From an uncultured Clostridia bacterium (GTDB lineage Bacteria; Bacillota; Clostridia; Christensenellales; CAAEEZ01), in NCBI GenBank assembly GCA_934365195.1, contig CAKRNA010000007.1, positions 1-64,000 on the forward strand: DNA of 64,000 nt, in the 5' to 3' direction. Under the pieces are notes generated by a model. It searched no databases. It saw only the letters and a program-made list of their open reading frames with translations, and was not told where the DNA came from. The position numbers were made by a program, and so were the translations under genes. Below are positions 26,976 through 35,125 of the stretch, piece after piece; position 1 is the first letter of the stretch, and the number at the start of each line of letters is the position of its first letter.

Positions 26976-29453
26976 CTACTCCGTTCTTAAAGCAACGGCG
27001 GGTTCTTTTTTGGCTGCTAAGCGGGCTGGGATAAGGCTTGCTACAAGTAAAAGTACTACCGACAAGGCTATCATGCCAAAGGCAATCGCAGGGGTAAGCG
27101 TGGCAATACCCGTAACGCCTACGACTTTTTCGATTACTTTGTTGATTACGGCGTTAGCAACGAGGGTAACGAGCACGGCGATAATGCCTGAAATTAAGCC
27201 AAGAAGCGAAGCCTCCGCCTTGAACACGCCCGAAACGTCCCTCTTTCTTGCGCCGATTGAACGCAATACTCCGATTTCTTTCGTCCTTTCTATTACCGAG
27301 GCGTAAATAATTATTGCTATCATTATAGAAGATATCACAAGCGACAATGTGGAAAAGGCAACTAGCACGTAGGTAACGATATCAATCACCTCGCCAAACA
27401 TAGAAGTAAGCACGCTTGCCATATCGGTGTAGATTATTTTATCCTGCGCCTCGTGAGTGTCGTTCCACTCGTCAATAACTGCAAGCACGTTATCTTTTGC
27501 ATTCACGTTGTTTGGATAAATTATTATTGAAGACGGCGTAGTGGTGTAGCCTAATTTTTGTAGCATCGATTCGTAAGTATCGGTTGTAATAGTCGGGAAC
27601 ATACCGGGCGTTCCGATTGAGCCCGATGGCGCAAACTCCTTGCCCGTCGTTACGTTTATCGTTTTGCTTTCCGCTTGCGCCAAAGCAACCTTTGAAGTTG
27701 AGTTGTTTTCCAAAACCTTTTTCGTTAGGCTTGGCGAATAAACTATGCCCTCGCTTAGCCACTCGTTTTTCGCATCTTGTTTTTGCCTTAGAATGCTGGT
27801 GATTTTAACAGTGATTCCGTTTTCATTTTCGTAAGCCTTATCATAATTACCGGTGTTAGCCTCGTCGAATTTTTCGCCGTTTTTTGTGTACCAACCGTCG
27901 TTATAAACCAGCCTGTATTCTTTATTAAGTAAGTCTGAGTAGTTTATCTCTTTCCCCTCTTCGCTTACAACTCCAAGCCCTTTTAAAGTGCTCATCGGCA
28001 AGCGGTTATAGGTATCCACCACCAAAGCAACCTCCGTTTCTTTGGTTGGAATACCTGCTCCGTCAACGCTACTTAACACCTCGTACCTTTCGGCAAGGTA
28101 CTTGTCGTTAGACATACACTCGCTCCAAAGTTCGTCCGATACGTGCTTGTAGCCACCATCCGTTTTGGTCAAGATATTCAAAGTGACGTTGTACGAATAC
28201 GTGATATCGATTACGTCCTTTTTGGTGTTTTCACTTAGATACTCCACAAACTCTTTGCTAAGGTTTTGTTTTATTTTTTTAGGTTTATTCTTAGTATTAT
28301 CGTAAGGAATTACCCCCGTCGTGCCCGACGGATATTCGGTAAGCCCCGAGGTATCCTGAGGTTTTGGGTGTCCGCCCATCATTCCGTTTTCGTAAGTGGT
28401 TTCGCTAATAGACACAAAATTAAACGCCGCCGTGTTTTGCATAGTGTTGTCTATGTACGCCTGCATACCTGCGCTAATCGACAAAACTACTGCAATGCCG
28501 ATAATACCTATGCTTGACGCAATACTTGTGATAATGGTTCTGTTTAACTTCGACCACAAGTTTTTGCTAGACAGCCTTAGCGCCGTCCATACGCTCATTG
28601 AGGAATATTTTTTGTTATATTTCTTATTTCTCCCCGCAAATTTGGTGTTTTCGCCCGTTTTTATGCCGTTTTCGTTTCCTATTTCGTCCTTATTTTCGGC
28701 GGCTAAACTGCTAGGATTCCCCTTGCAATTTTCACCACTACTTAGCCTTTCTTCCTTTTGGGCCTCTTTTCCTGCCGTGGTTAGCACGGTATCGCCAGTT
28801 ACTTTTCCGTCTAGCATCTCGATAATCCTATCCGAGTACTTGTAAGCAATATTTGGGTTGTGCGTAACCATAATTACCAGTTTGGTTTTGGATATTTCTT
28901 TAAGTAGTTTCATTATGCTTTCGCTAGTTTCAGTATCAAGCGCACCCGTTGGTTCGTCCGCTAGGATAATATCCGGCTCACCCACAATCGCCCTTGCTAT
29001 CGACACCCTTTGCATTTGTCCACCCGACAATTCGTTAGGTTTTTTGTTCAGTTTTTCCTTTAACCCCACCGAGATAAGAGCGTCCTTAGCCCTTTGCCTT
29101 CTCTCTTTTTTGTCCATACCGCCAAGCGTTACGGTAAGTTCCACGTTTTCAAGAATGGTTAGGTGCGGAATAAGATTGTAACTTTGAAAAACGAAGCCGA
29201 TTGAGTGGTTGCGGTAAGTATCCCAGTCCCTATCCTTGTAAGTTTTGGTGCTTACGCCGTTTATAACTAAATCGCCCTCGGTGTAACGGTCCAGCCCGCC
29301 TATAATATTTAACAAAGTGGTTTTGCCACAGCCCGACGGACCTAAAATAGACACGAATTCGCTATTTGTAAAGTTTAGCGACACACCTTTAAGTGCGTGC
29401 ACGACGTTTTCCTTTTCGCCATAAGTCTTTTTAATATCTTTTAATACCAGCAT
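26976..29453 (-). CDS. MacB-like ABC transporter, fused ATPase and FtsX-type permease
   Basis: The 825-residue protein is a fusion. Residues 1-225 are an ABC ATPase: Walker A GPSGCGKTT (about 38-46), the Q-loop in VFQSYNLIPHLT, signature LSGGQMQRVSIARA (about 142-155) and Walker B IILADEPTGALD. A charged linker (about 230-290) leads to a first membrane helix (about 310-335). A large extracytoplasmic domain (about 340-690) comes next, and then three FtsX helices with ERTKEIGVLRSIGARKRDV. It belongs to the mechanotransmission class that moves lipoproteins, peptides or antibiotics or signals across the membrane. The substrate is unknown. AGGGAT precedes the ATG. No two-component system is adjacent. 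Confidence 0.93.
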   Translation of the reverse strand: MLVLKDIKKTYGEKENVVHALKGVSLNFTNSEFVSILGPSGCGKTTLLNIIGGLDRYTEGDLVINGVSTKTYKDRDWDTYRNHSIGFVFQSYNLIPHLTILENVELTVTLGGMDKKERRQRAKDALISVGLKEKLNKKPNELSGGQMQRVSIARAIVGEPDIILADEPTGALDTETSESIMKLLKEISKTKLVIMVTHNPNIAYKYSDRIIEMLDGKVTGDTVLTTAGKEAQKEERLSSGENCKGNPSSLAAENKDEIGNENGIKTGENTKFAGRNKKYNKKYSSMSVWTALRLSSKNLWSKLNRTIITSIASSIGIIGIAVVLSISAGMQAYIDNTMQNTAAFNFVSISETTYENGMMGGHPKPQDTSGLTEYPSGTTGVIPYDNTKNKPKKIKQNLSKEFVEYLSENTKKDVIDITYSYNVTLNILTKTDGGYKHVSDELWSECMSNDKYLAERYEVLSSVDGAGIPTKETEVALVVDTYNRLPMSTLKGLGVVSEEGKEINYSDLLNKEYRLVYNDGWYTKNGEKFDEANTGNYDKAYENENGITVKITSILRQKQDAKNEWLSEGIVYSPSLTKKVLENNSTSKVALAQAESKTINVTTGKEFAPSGSIGTPGMFPTITTDTYESMLQKLGYTTTPSSIIIYPNNVNAKDNVLAVIDEWNDTHEAQDKIIYTDMASVLTSMFGEVIDIVTYVLVAFSTLSLVISSIMIAIIIYASVIERTKEIGVLRSIGARKRDVSGVFKAEASLLGLISGIIAVLVTLVANAVINKVIEKVVGVTGIATLTPAIAFGMIALSVVLLLVASLIPARLAAKKEPAVALRTE

Positions 29454-29848
29454 AGTTTATCCCTATATATTTTTTTCTAATAATATTTTACTACCATATC
29501 CAAAGATTGAAAAGCATTTCAAAGCAAAACTAATTAGTTAAACTTATAGTTTTATCTTAGCGTTATTCTCCTCGATTACTCCACTTGATTTTAAGTATAC
29601 CTTTGCTTAACTAACAAAACCGTTAATTTTGTCATTTCCCCTTATAATTACACAATCACGTGTTTATCTAGTGGTTTTAGCGCATAAACCAGCGTTTTAA
29701 CTATAATAAAAGGCTTATAAATAAGTATCCTACCTATTATAAGCCAAACGTTCTTCTTTATTTACTGCGTGGATTAAACTATAAATATTTCCTTTCCCTA
29801 TATAAATTTCTAAAAAAATTTAATTTATTCCACCAACGCTTTCTTATT
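29454..29848. other. Intergenic region
   Basis: A 395-nt AT-rich stretch between the MacB-like gene and the end of the DUF4037 operon. It holds the operon terminator (29704-29745), presumably the promoter of the ABC gene, and a 13-bp AATCACGTGTTTA (29654-29666) that recurs at 38227-38239. No gene is supportable. Confidence 0.55.
29704..29745 (-). terminator. Terminator of the GH95-DUF4037 operon
   Basis: Minus strand GGCTTATAA ... TTATAAGCC hairpin followed by TTTTATTATAG. It lies about 105 nt after the DUF4037 stop. Confidence 0.75.
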
Positions 29849-30775
29849 CTATCCGCCAAAATCCATTAGGTGCAAGGCTTTTATTTCCCTCAGTATAATG
29901 CCCGACTGAACGCTAATTGCGTGGTTTTCCAAGTAGTCGCTATTTGAGGTGGAATACCCCTTGCTAGTCAGTTTTTTAATCACCTTGCTAGATATTTTTT
30001 CTATTAGTTCCACCTTATTTTCGTTGTTTTCTAGGCTAAGAAGTTTTGCAAAATCCTCGTAAAAGCCATCTTTATCAAACTGTTTAAGCGCCCTTAATCT
30101 CCACTTGTAATACGGCAAAAACCTGTCTTCCAAGGCAAAAATCACGTACAAAATATTGCTTGCAAACTCGGTTAAAGCAAAAGTTGACGCCGCAACTTCG
30201 CTATGTTTAATCATTCTTTTGTAGTTGTACTGCCCTGCTTGAGAACTAAGCGCAAGATGACCTGCTATCTTTTTTAGTTTTACGTCTTGCGGAAAAGAGG
30301 TAACCAGCCTCTTTCTAAAATCCGTAACGACGCCAAGGTCGTCCTTAAAAATTTCGCCGTTCACCGCCTCGCTAAAAGCATAATCGGGGGTGTAAAACCA
30401 CCTTTTCCAGTCGGTTGGAATGCTGCTAAATCCAAGCAAACTTTCAAAGTAGTCCTCTATTATGTTTACGCCGAACTTATCCACACCAAACAAACTTTCG
30501 CTTGCTACGGTTTGCCCCAAAAACTCCTTTGGCAGTTTATTATAAGCCCTAGTTAGTTTGTAGCCGAAAATTGCGTCGTCGCTTCTTGTAATAAATAGGC
30601 TTACCCCCGCCTTGTAATCGTGGTCCTTAGACACCTCGTCGTCAAAACCAAAACACTCAGAGCCCTTGCCGAAAATACCCACCGCTATTCTGTTTTCCTC
30701 GCTAGGAAAATCGTTTTTTAGCATAGGTAACACGTGGCTAATATAAAATTCTTTTGCTAAACTAATTCCGTTCAT
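29849..30775 (-). CDS. DUF4037 protein (nucleotidyltransferase-like)
   Basis: The 308-residue protein matches DUF4037. N-terminal GIFGKGSECFGFDDEVSKDHD (about 32-53) resembles the GS...DxD catalytic element of minimal nucleotidyltransferases. The helical C-terminal half (HLALSSQAGQYNYKRMIKHSE and later helices) resembles the substrate-binding bundle of such enzymes. The function of the family is unknown. It overlaps the TPR gene by 14 nt and ends the GH95-headed operon. AAAGAG precedes ATG. Nucleotidyl transfer to a small molecule or protein is an inference from the motif only. Confidence 0.82.
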   Translation of the reverse strand: MNGISLAKEFYISHVLPMLKNDFPSEENRIAVGIFGKGSECFGFDDEVSKDHDYKAGVSLFITRSDDAIFGYKLTRAYNKLPKEFLGQTVASESLFGVDKFGVNIIEDYFESLLGFSSIPTDWKRWFYTPDYAFSEAVNGEIFKDDLGVVTDFRKRLVTSFPQDVKLKKIAGHLALSSQAGQYNYKRMIKHSEVAASTFALTEFASNILYVIFALEDRFLPYYKWRLRALKQFDKDGFYEDFAKLLSLENNENKVELIEKISSKVIKKLTSKGYSTSNSDYLENHAISVQSGIILREIKALHLMDFGG

Positions 30776-31502
30776 CTATCTCTTTAGCCCTATTTAATAA
30801 TTCTTGCTCGTACATAAAGTAGCCGTAATACCCAAACGCACTTGCACATTTTTTACAAACGAACGAATAGTAACTATCACGCTTTTTCTCTTTGTCAAAA
30901 AGTTCGTACGCCTCCTCGACAAGCGCATTAAGTTTATTCTCGTTTAATATTTCGTTAGGCGTAGCGTCCGCTATATTTAGTAAACTTATCGCTTTTTCCA
31001 GTTCGTTACCCTCGGTTTTATCCAGTATATTTATAGCCTTTTTATATCGCTCTATCGCCCTTTCGTTTTCGCCACAACTTACAAGCAAACTGCCTTGATT
31101 ATTGTACAGCGCAGCAAATTTCTTATCGTGCGGGCTAAGATTTTGCTTGTAATTTTCCTCGGCAAGAAGGTAGCACTTTTCTGCTTCGCCGCTCATTTTA
31201 AACACCTTGTAAGCGGTGGCTACGTTCACCATAACCGTGCCGTAAGTTACGTCGGTGATTTTCAGCGTTTTTAGTATAAACAGCGCACGCTCAATCACCG
31301 CTAGCCCCTTTTCTTTGTTGTTTTGCTTGCGGTACATACCTATTAGTTCGTTAAGAAGGCTAAGTTCGGTGGTTAAATCGCCGTCTGATTTTGCCTGCTC
31401 CACCCAATAATTCAGTATCCTTTCCGCCTCTACAAAGTTGTCTTTACTTAGTAAGTCGTCCACCTTGTCAAGAACGTTACAAAACGAGATTTCAGTTTTC
31501 AT
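30762..31502 (-). CDS. Tetratricopeptide repeat protein
   Basis: From ATG 31502 the protein has 246 residues. At least four TPR-like helix pairs are visible: NFVEAERILNYWVEQA, KEKGLAVIERALFILK, SGEAEKCYLLAEENYK and NERAIERYKKAINILDK. Two Cys residues near the C-terminus (VCKKCAS) are close together but there is no clear zinc site. I chose this start because AAGGGG lies 5 nt upstream, inside the last codons of the repaired kinase frame. It is overlapped by the DUF4037 gene, which it may serve as a partner. It has no signal peptide. Confidence 0.82.
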   Translation of the reverse strand: MKTEISFCNVLDKVDDLLSKDNFVEAERILNYWVEQAKSDGDLTTELSLLNELIGMYRKQNNKEKGLAVIERALFILKTLKITDVTYGTVMVNVATAYKVFKMSGEAEKCYLLAEENYKQNLSPHDKKFAALYNNQGSLLVSCGENERAIERYKKAINILDKTEGNELEKAISLLNIADATPNEILNENKLNALVEEAYELFDKEKKRDSYYSFVCKKCASAFGYYGYFMYEQELLNRAKEIDERN

Positions 31503-31503
31503 A

Positions 31504-32588
31504 TTACCCCTTATAATATTTGTAGGCAAGCGCCTTCATTTCTTCGCTTTTTTCCTCCATTTCCTTAGCAAGTATCATTTGCGAAGTCGCCCTCACCAAG
31601 TTGTGCTCGGGATAAGCGGTTTAAAGTAGGTGTCCCCCTCGATGTAGTCGGTCAAGAACCTCATACCGCACTCAAGCGTCATCATAATTGCGCCCACGTG
31701 CAAGTTATCCACCTCGGCTTTTGTAATTTTGTCCATAGCGCCGTCAAGATAGCCCTTTAAATAACTTTCGTAAAGCGACAAATCGAAGTGAATTTTGTCC
31801 TTGTCGATTTCATCCTCCTTTGCGGTGGAGCACCCAAACCTAACCGAATCGCCAAAATCGTACAATAGGCTGCCTGCCATTATGGTGTCAAGGTCTATTA
31901 CGCAAAGCGCCTTGTCGGTATTTGCATCAAACAAAATATTGTTCAGTTTCGTGTCGTTATGGGTTACCCTAGTAGGTATTTCGCCCTTTTTAAGCATATC
32001 TGTAATTACACTATAAAAATCTTTTCTTTTGCGGTAAAACTCCACCTCGTTTGTTACCTCGCTAAGCCTACCCTTAACGTCGGAGCGCACCGCCCTTTCA
32101 AAGTTTTCGTACCTTATCGGCGTTTCGTGAAAATGCGGCAAAATATCCGCAAGTTTCGTTGCGTCAAAGCCGTCAAGGTCCGCCATAAACTTGCCAAAAG
32201 CCTTTCCGGAACTCTCTAATAATTCCTTGCTAGTTGCCGTTTGGTAACACTTTGAGCCGGTAATAAACAAATACATTCTGTAACAATCGCCGTTTTTATC
32301 CACGTAATAGTACTTGCCGTCCTTTGCTTTAAGCAAGGTCATCGTTTCCCTTTCAGGATTGCCTCCGCATCTTTCTATCTTCTTTTTTAGATAGTCGGTA
32401 ACAAGCAAAATATTATTGATTACGCCCTCGTAATTTTTGAAAATAGAGGTGTTTATCCTCTGCAAAACGTAGGACTTTCCGTCCTTCATATCCACTTTAT
32501 AAGTAGAATTGATATGACCTTCGCCATACACGTTAATATCCGCTATTTCCCCATCCAAACAAAATTGTTTCAATACTTCCACGTTCAT
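31504..32588 (-). pseudogene. APH/NahK-like sugar kinase, frameshifted near the 3' end
   Basis: The uninterrupted frame (31593-32588) gives 331 residues of a choline/aminoglycoside-kinase fold. It has YGEGHINSTYKV at the N-terminus, THNDTKLNNILFD with the catalytic Asp, and VIDLDTIMAGSLLYDFGDSVR with the metal-binding DxD. It closely resembles N-acetylhexosamine 1-kinase (NahK) relatives. The frame ends in an unusual PLIPSTTW. Shifting by one base at TTTAAA (near 31620) restores YPEHNLVRATSQM...MEEKSEEM..., the normal C-terminus of this family, with a stop at 31504-31506 directly before the TPR gene. The total of 1085 nt is one short of whole codons, so a single base is missing. Sequencing error and true mutation cannot be separated here. 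All catalytic residues lie before the shift. Confidence 0.85.
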
Positions 32589-32594
32589 TCTCCT

Positions 32595-33374
32595 TTATGC
32601 GTACAACTTACCTATTAGACTAACTACCAGCCTCTTTGGTAAAATCTTTGATAACGCCACTAATAATTTATAACTCACTCCGCCAACTACGTACACCGGC
32701 GGATTTTTCTTTTTTGCCATTTTGTATATAAGTTTTGCAATAGTCTCCGGGCTCATACCGTTAAGTTCGTCGTTAGACATTTTTCTAACCGACTTTTCGG
32801 CGGTCTCCTTGTACACGCTATCCGGAATATTCGTTTCTCTATTTTTGGTAAACTCGGTAACGATATCCCCCGGCAAAACGCTACAAACCTTTATATTGTA
32901 AGGCTTAACTTCAAGCCTTAGAGCCTCGGTAAGAGTGGTGATTGCCGACTTCGTGCTCGAATAAAACGCTTGGAACGGCAAAGATAACGGAGCACCTGCG
33001 CTGCTTAGGTTTATTATAGTGCCGCCGCCTATCTCTCTCATAATAGGTAGTACCGACTGAATAGCAAACACCGTGCCGAAAAAGTTTACGTCGAATATCT
33101 TTCTGATTGCCTCCTCTTCGGTGGTTTCAACAGGCCCTGCAATGCCCATACCTGCGCTGTTTATTAAAACGTCTATTCGCTTTTCCTTTTCGAAAACGGT
33201 TCTTATTGCGTTTTCGACGTCCTCTTTTTTACTTACGTCGCAAGTAATATTTTCCGTTACCTCGTTTTTGCGGCGTGCTAGGTTGTACACCTTGTCGCCC
33301 CTATCCATAAAATACTTGGCTGTCGCCTTGCCTATTCCTGCGCTTGCACCCGTAATCACTACGATTTTTTGCAT
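32595..33374 (-). CDS. Short-chain dehydrogenase/reductase
   Basis: From ATG 33374 the protein has 259 residues. It has the NAD(P) motif VVITGASAGIGKATA, NSAGMG (NAG-type motif), catalytic Ser in NLSSAG, and Tyr-x-x-x-Lys in YSSTKSA. The C-terminal helix VVSLIGKLYA is hydrophobic. The classical SDR fold and active site are complete; the substrate is unknown. GGAGG lies 6 nt before this ATG, so the longer GTG start at 33386 is unlikely. Within a glycan operon it could oxidise a released sugar, for example fucose, but sequence alone does not show that. Confidence 0.9.
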   Translation of the reverse strand: MQKIVVITGASAGIGKATAKYFMDRGDKVYNLARRKNEVTENITCDVSKKEDVENAIRTVFEKEKRIDVLINSAGMGIAGPVETTEEEAIRKIFDVNFFGTVFAIQSVLPIMREIGGGTIINLSSAGAPLSLPFQAFYSSTKSAITTLTEALRLEVKPYNIKVCSVLPGDIVTEFTKNRETNIPDSVYKETAEKSVRKMSNDELNGMSPETIAKLIYKMAKKKNPPVYVVGGVSYKLLVALSKILPKRLVVSLIGKLYA

Positions 33375-33385
33375 AATTTCCTCCA

Positions 33386-35014
33386 CTAATCACTAATTAC
33401 GTTTGAATTTTTTACCTCTATTTTAAAGTTCTTTTCCTTAATTTCGTTATCCTTTATCACCACGTTGTCGCTGGATTTTACGTAAATTCCGCCCGTTAAG
33501 TCGCTATTAAACACGTTGCCAGTTATTGTGCTATTTTTATGCACGTATTCCTCGTGCTTTAAGTTTTCGGGCTTAATAAAGATATCATAGCCCTCGGTAG
33601 AGTTAAACACATTGCCTTTAATAGTAATATCTTCCACTCTGCCGCTTTCGTACCAACTAGACGCATCGTTAGACAGCAGTATTCCGTGCATACCGTTGCT
33701 GTTAAACACGTTGTTTTCTACCACCACTTTGCCACGAGTGGTTATGAGTATTCCTCTTGTGATTATCCTATTTAGTCTGTTGTTTTTAAATAGCAAGTTA
33801 GGGCATTTTGTAATATTCTCTATTACGTCTCCCGTCTTAGCGTGCTCTGCGCTTTCAATCTCTAACTCTATGTCGTACTCATTTAGCATTTTTGCACAAA
33901 TAACGTTCGTTCTTCCTATTTCTTTTAGGCTTAACGGCTCGATAAACGCTATCTCGTCACCTTTGTCAAACGGCAAAAATCCGTAACTTTGCGGGTGCTT
34001 AAAACTTACCGTAAGTTTACCTCCCTTTACCTCTTTTATCTTAAAGTGGAAGCCGTGCACGTTCAAACAGTCGTCGCCTGCTCCCTCGAAGTTGCTATCC
34101 TTGACCACAACGTCGCCACTACACATACATATTTGTATAAAATCCGCAAGCGAGCAAAACAAACTATCACCAAGCGGGCTAAAATCCACCCTGTCTAGCG
34201 TGATGTTTTTACAGTTTTGACACACGACGGCAAGGGAATAATTAAACCTTTGCTTGACGTTTAAAAGCACGAGATTTTCCACTTTTTCAGCAAAAATTCC
34301 CACGTTTTTCCTTCGTATATCGTAAATATAAAACCTTTCGCCCACCTTGTAGTTTATAGGTCTAAAATAGGTGGCTTTTATTTTGTGAGCGGTAGTTTCC
34401 TTCACCTTTGCCATAGTTAGCGGGTGCTGAACTCTTCTAACTTTATCCAAAGAATCAGGTTTTATATTAGCAACCCACGGCCACGAGGCAATGCCCGACA
34501 TATTTTTTAAATCGTACTCATAGTCCTTACCGACGAAAATAATATCCTTGCCTCTTTTTTCGTAGACGCTTTCTTTATCGATTTCAAACTCTACGGTAAG
34601 CCCCTTTCTTTTTACCACCTTTAATTCGTGCAAATCGGGTTTGTCCGTCCTAATTTCCACGTTTTTTATGGTGATATTTTTACTGTTTGTAATTACGGCG
34701 TTGTTCATTTTACCGTAAACTGTAAGCACGCTTTCTCCAAAATCCAGCGTTAAATTGCTAATTCCGTTTACGTAAATCGGCGTGTAATATGCGTGTTTCT
34801 CCTCGCCCTCTTTCCACTCCTTATCCCCTATCGTGTTGGTTATATATAGGTTTAGTTTGGTAGCGTTTTCCTTAGTAAGTTTGTACTCACCCTTTTCAAA
34901 CATAATGGTTTTCTCGCCCTCTTTCCCTCTTAACGCCTCTATCATTTCCTTTAATTTAAGGGTGATATCGTCGCCGTTTTTTACGTTATAGTCCTTTGCA
35001 AAAATCTCTCTCAT
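33386..35014 (-). CDS. Right-handed beta-helix glycosidase, GH110-like (alpha-1,3-galactosidase)
   Basis: The 542-residue protein is a parallel beta-helix, with repeated NITIKNV, NITLDRV, DITIKGNVF and VVIKDNEI coils. The segment ADFIQICMCSGDVVVKDS followed by NFEGAGDDCLNVHGFHF (around residue 310) carries the paired Asp typical of GH110, and RGILITTRGKVVVENN matches a conserved family coil. GH110 enzymes remove terminal alpha-1,3-galactose, including from blood-group B antigen. There is no signal peptide, so it would act on imported oligosaccharides. It lies between GH95 and the SDR gene with 11 nt to the latter. AAGGAT precedes the ATG. The fold is certain; the family assignment is probable. 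Confidence 0.8.
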   Translation of the reverse strand: MREIFAKDYNVKNGDDITLKLKEMIEALRGKEGEKTIMFEKGEYKLTKENATKLNLYITNTIGDKEWKEGEEKHAYYTPIYVNGISNLTLDFGESVLTVYGKMNNAVITNSKNITIKNVEIRTDKPDLHELKVVKRKGLTVEFEIDKESVYEKRGKDIIFVGKDYEYDLKNMSGIASWPWVANIKPDSLDKVRRVQHPLTMAKVKETTAHKIKATYFRPINYKVGERFYIYDIRRKNVGIFAEKVENLVLLNVKQRFNYSLAVVCQNCKNITLDRVDFSPLGDSLFCSLADFIQICMCSGDVVVKDSNFEGAGDDCLNVHGFHFKIKEVKGGKLTVSFKHPQSYGFLPFDKGDEIAFIEPLSLKEIGRTNVICAKMLNEYDIELEIESAEHAKTGDVIENITKCPNLLFKNNRLNRIITRGILITTRGKVVVENNVFNSNGMHGILLSNDASSWYESGRVEDITIKGNVFNSTEGYDIFIKPENLKHEEYVHKNSTITGNVFNSDLTGGIYVKSSDNVVIKDNEIKEKNFKIEVKNSNVISD

Positions 35015-35125
35015 ATTTATCCTTATGTTCCACTTTCTTTTTTATTTTTTATTCGTAATTTTACAGTATTTCGTTGTGGTCTTAGAGTTTAAAACCCAAA
35101 TTATTAAAGCCTTTTTTCGCTTAAA

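Noticed and set aside
31615..31625. Programmed -1 frameshifting at the TTTAAAC heptamer in the kinase gene.
   Set aside because: The heptamer is in the wrong phase: the zero frame reads TAC TTT AAA CCG, so slippage would put Lys-tRNA on UAA. A missing base fits better.
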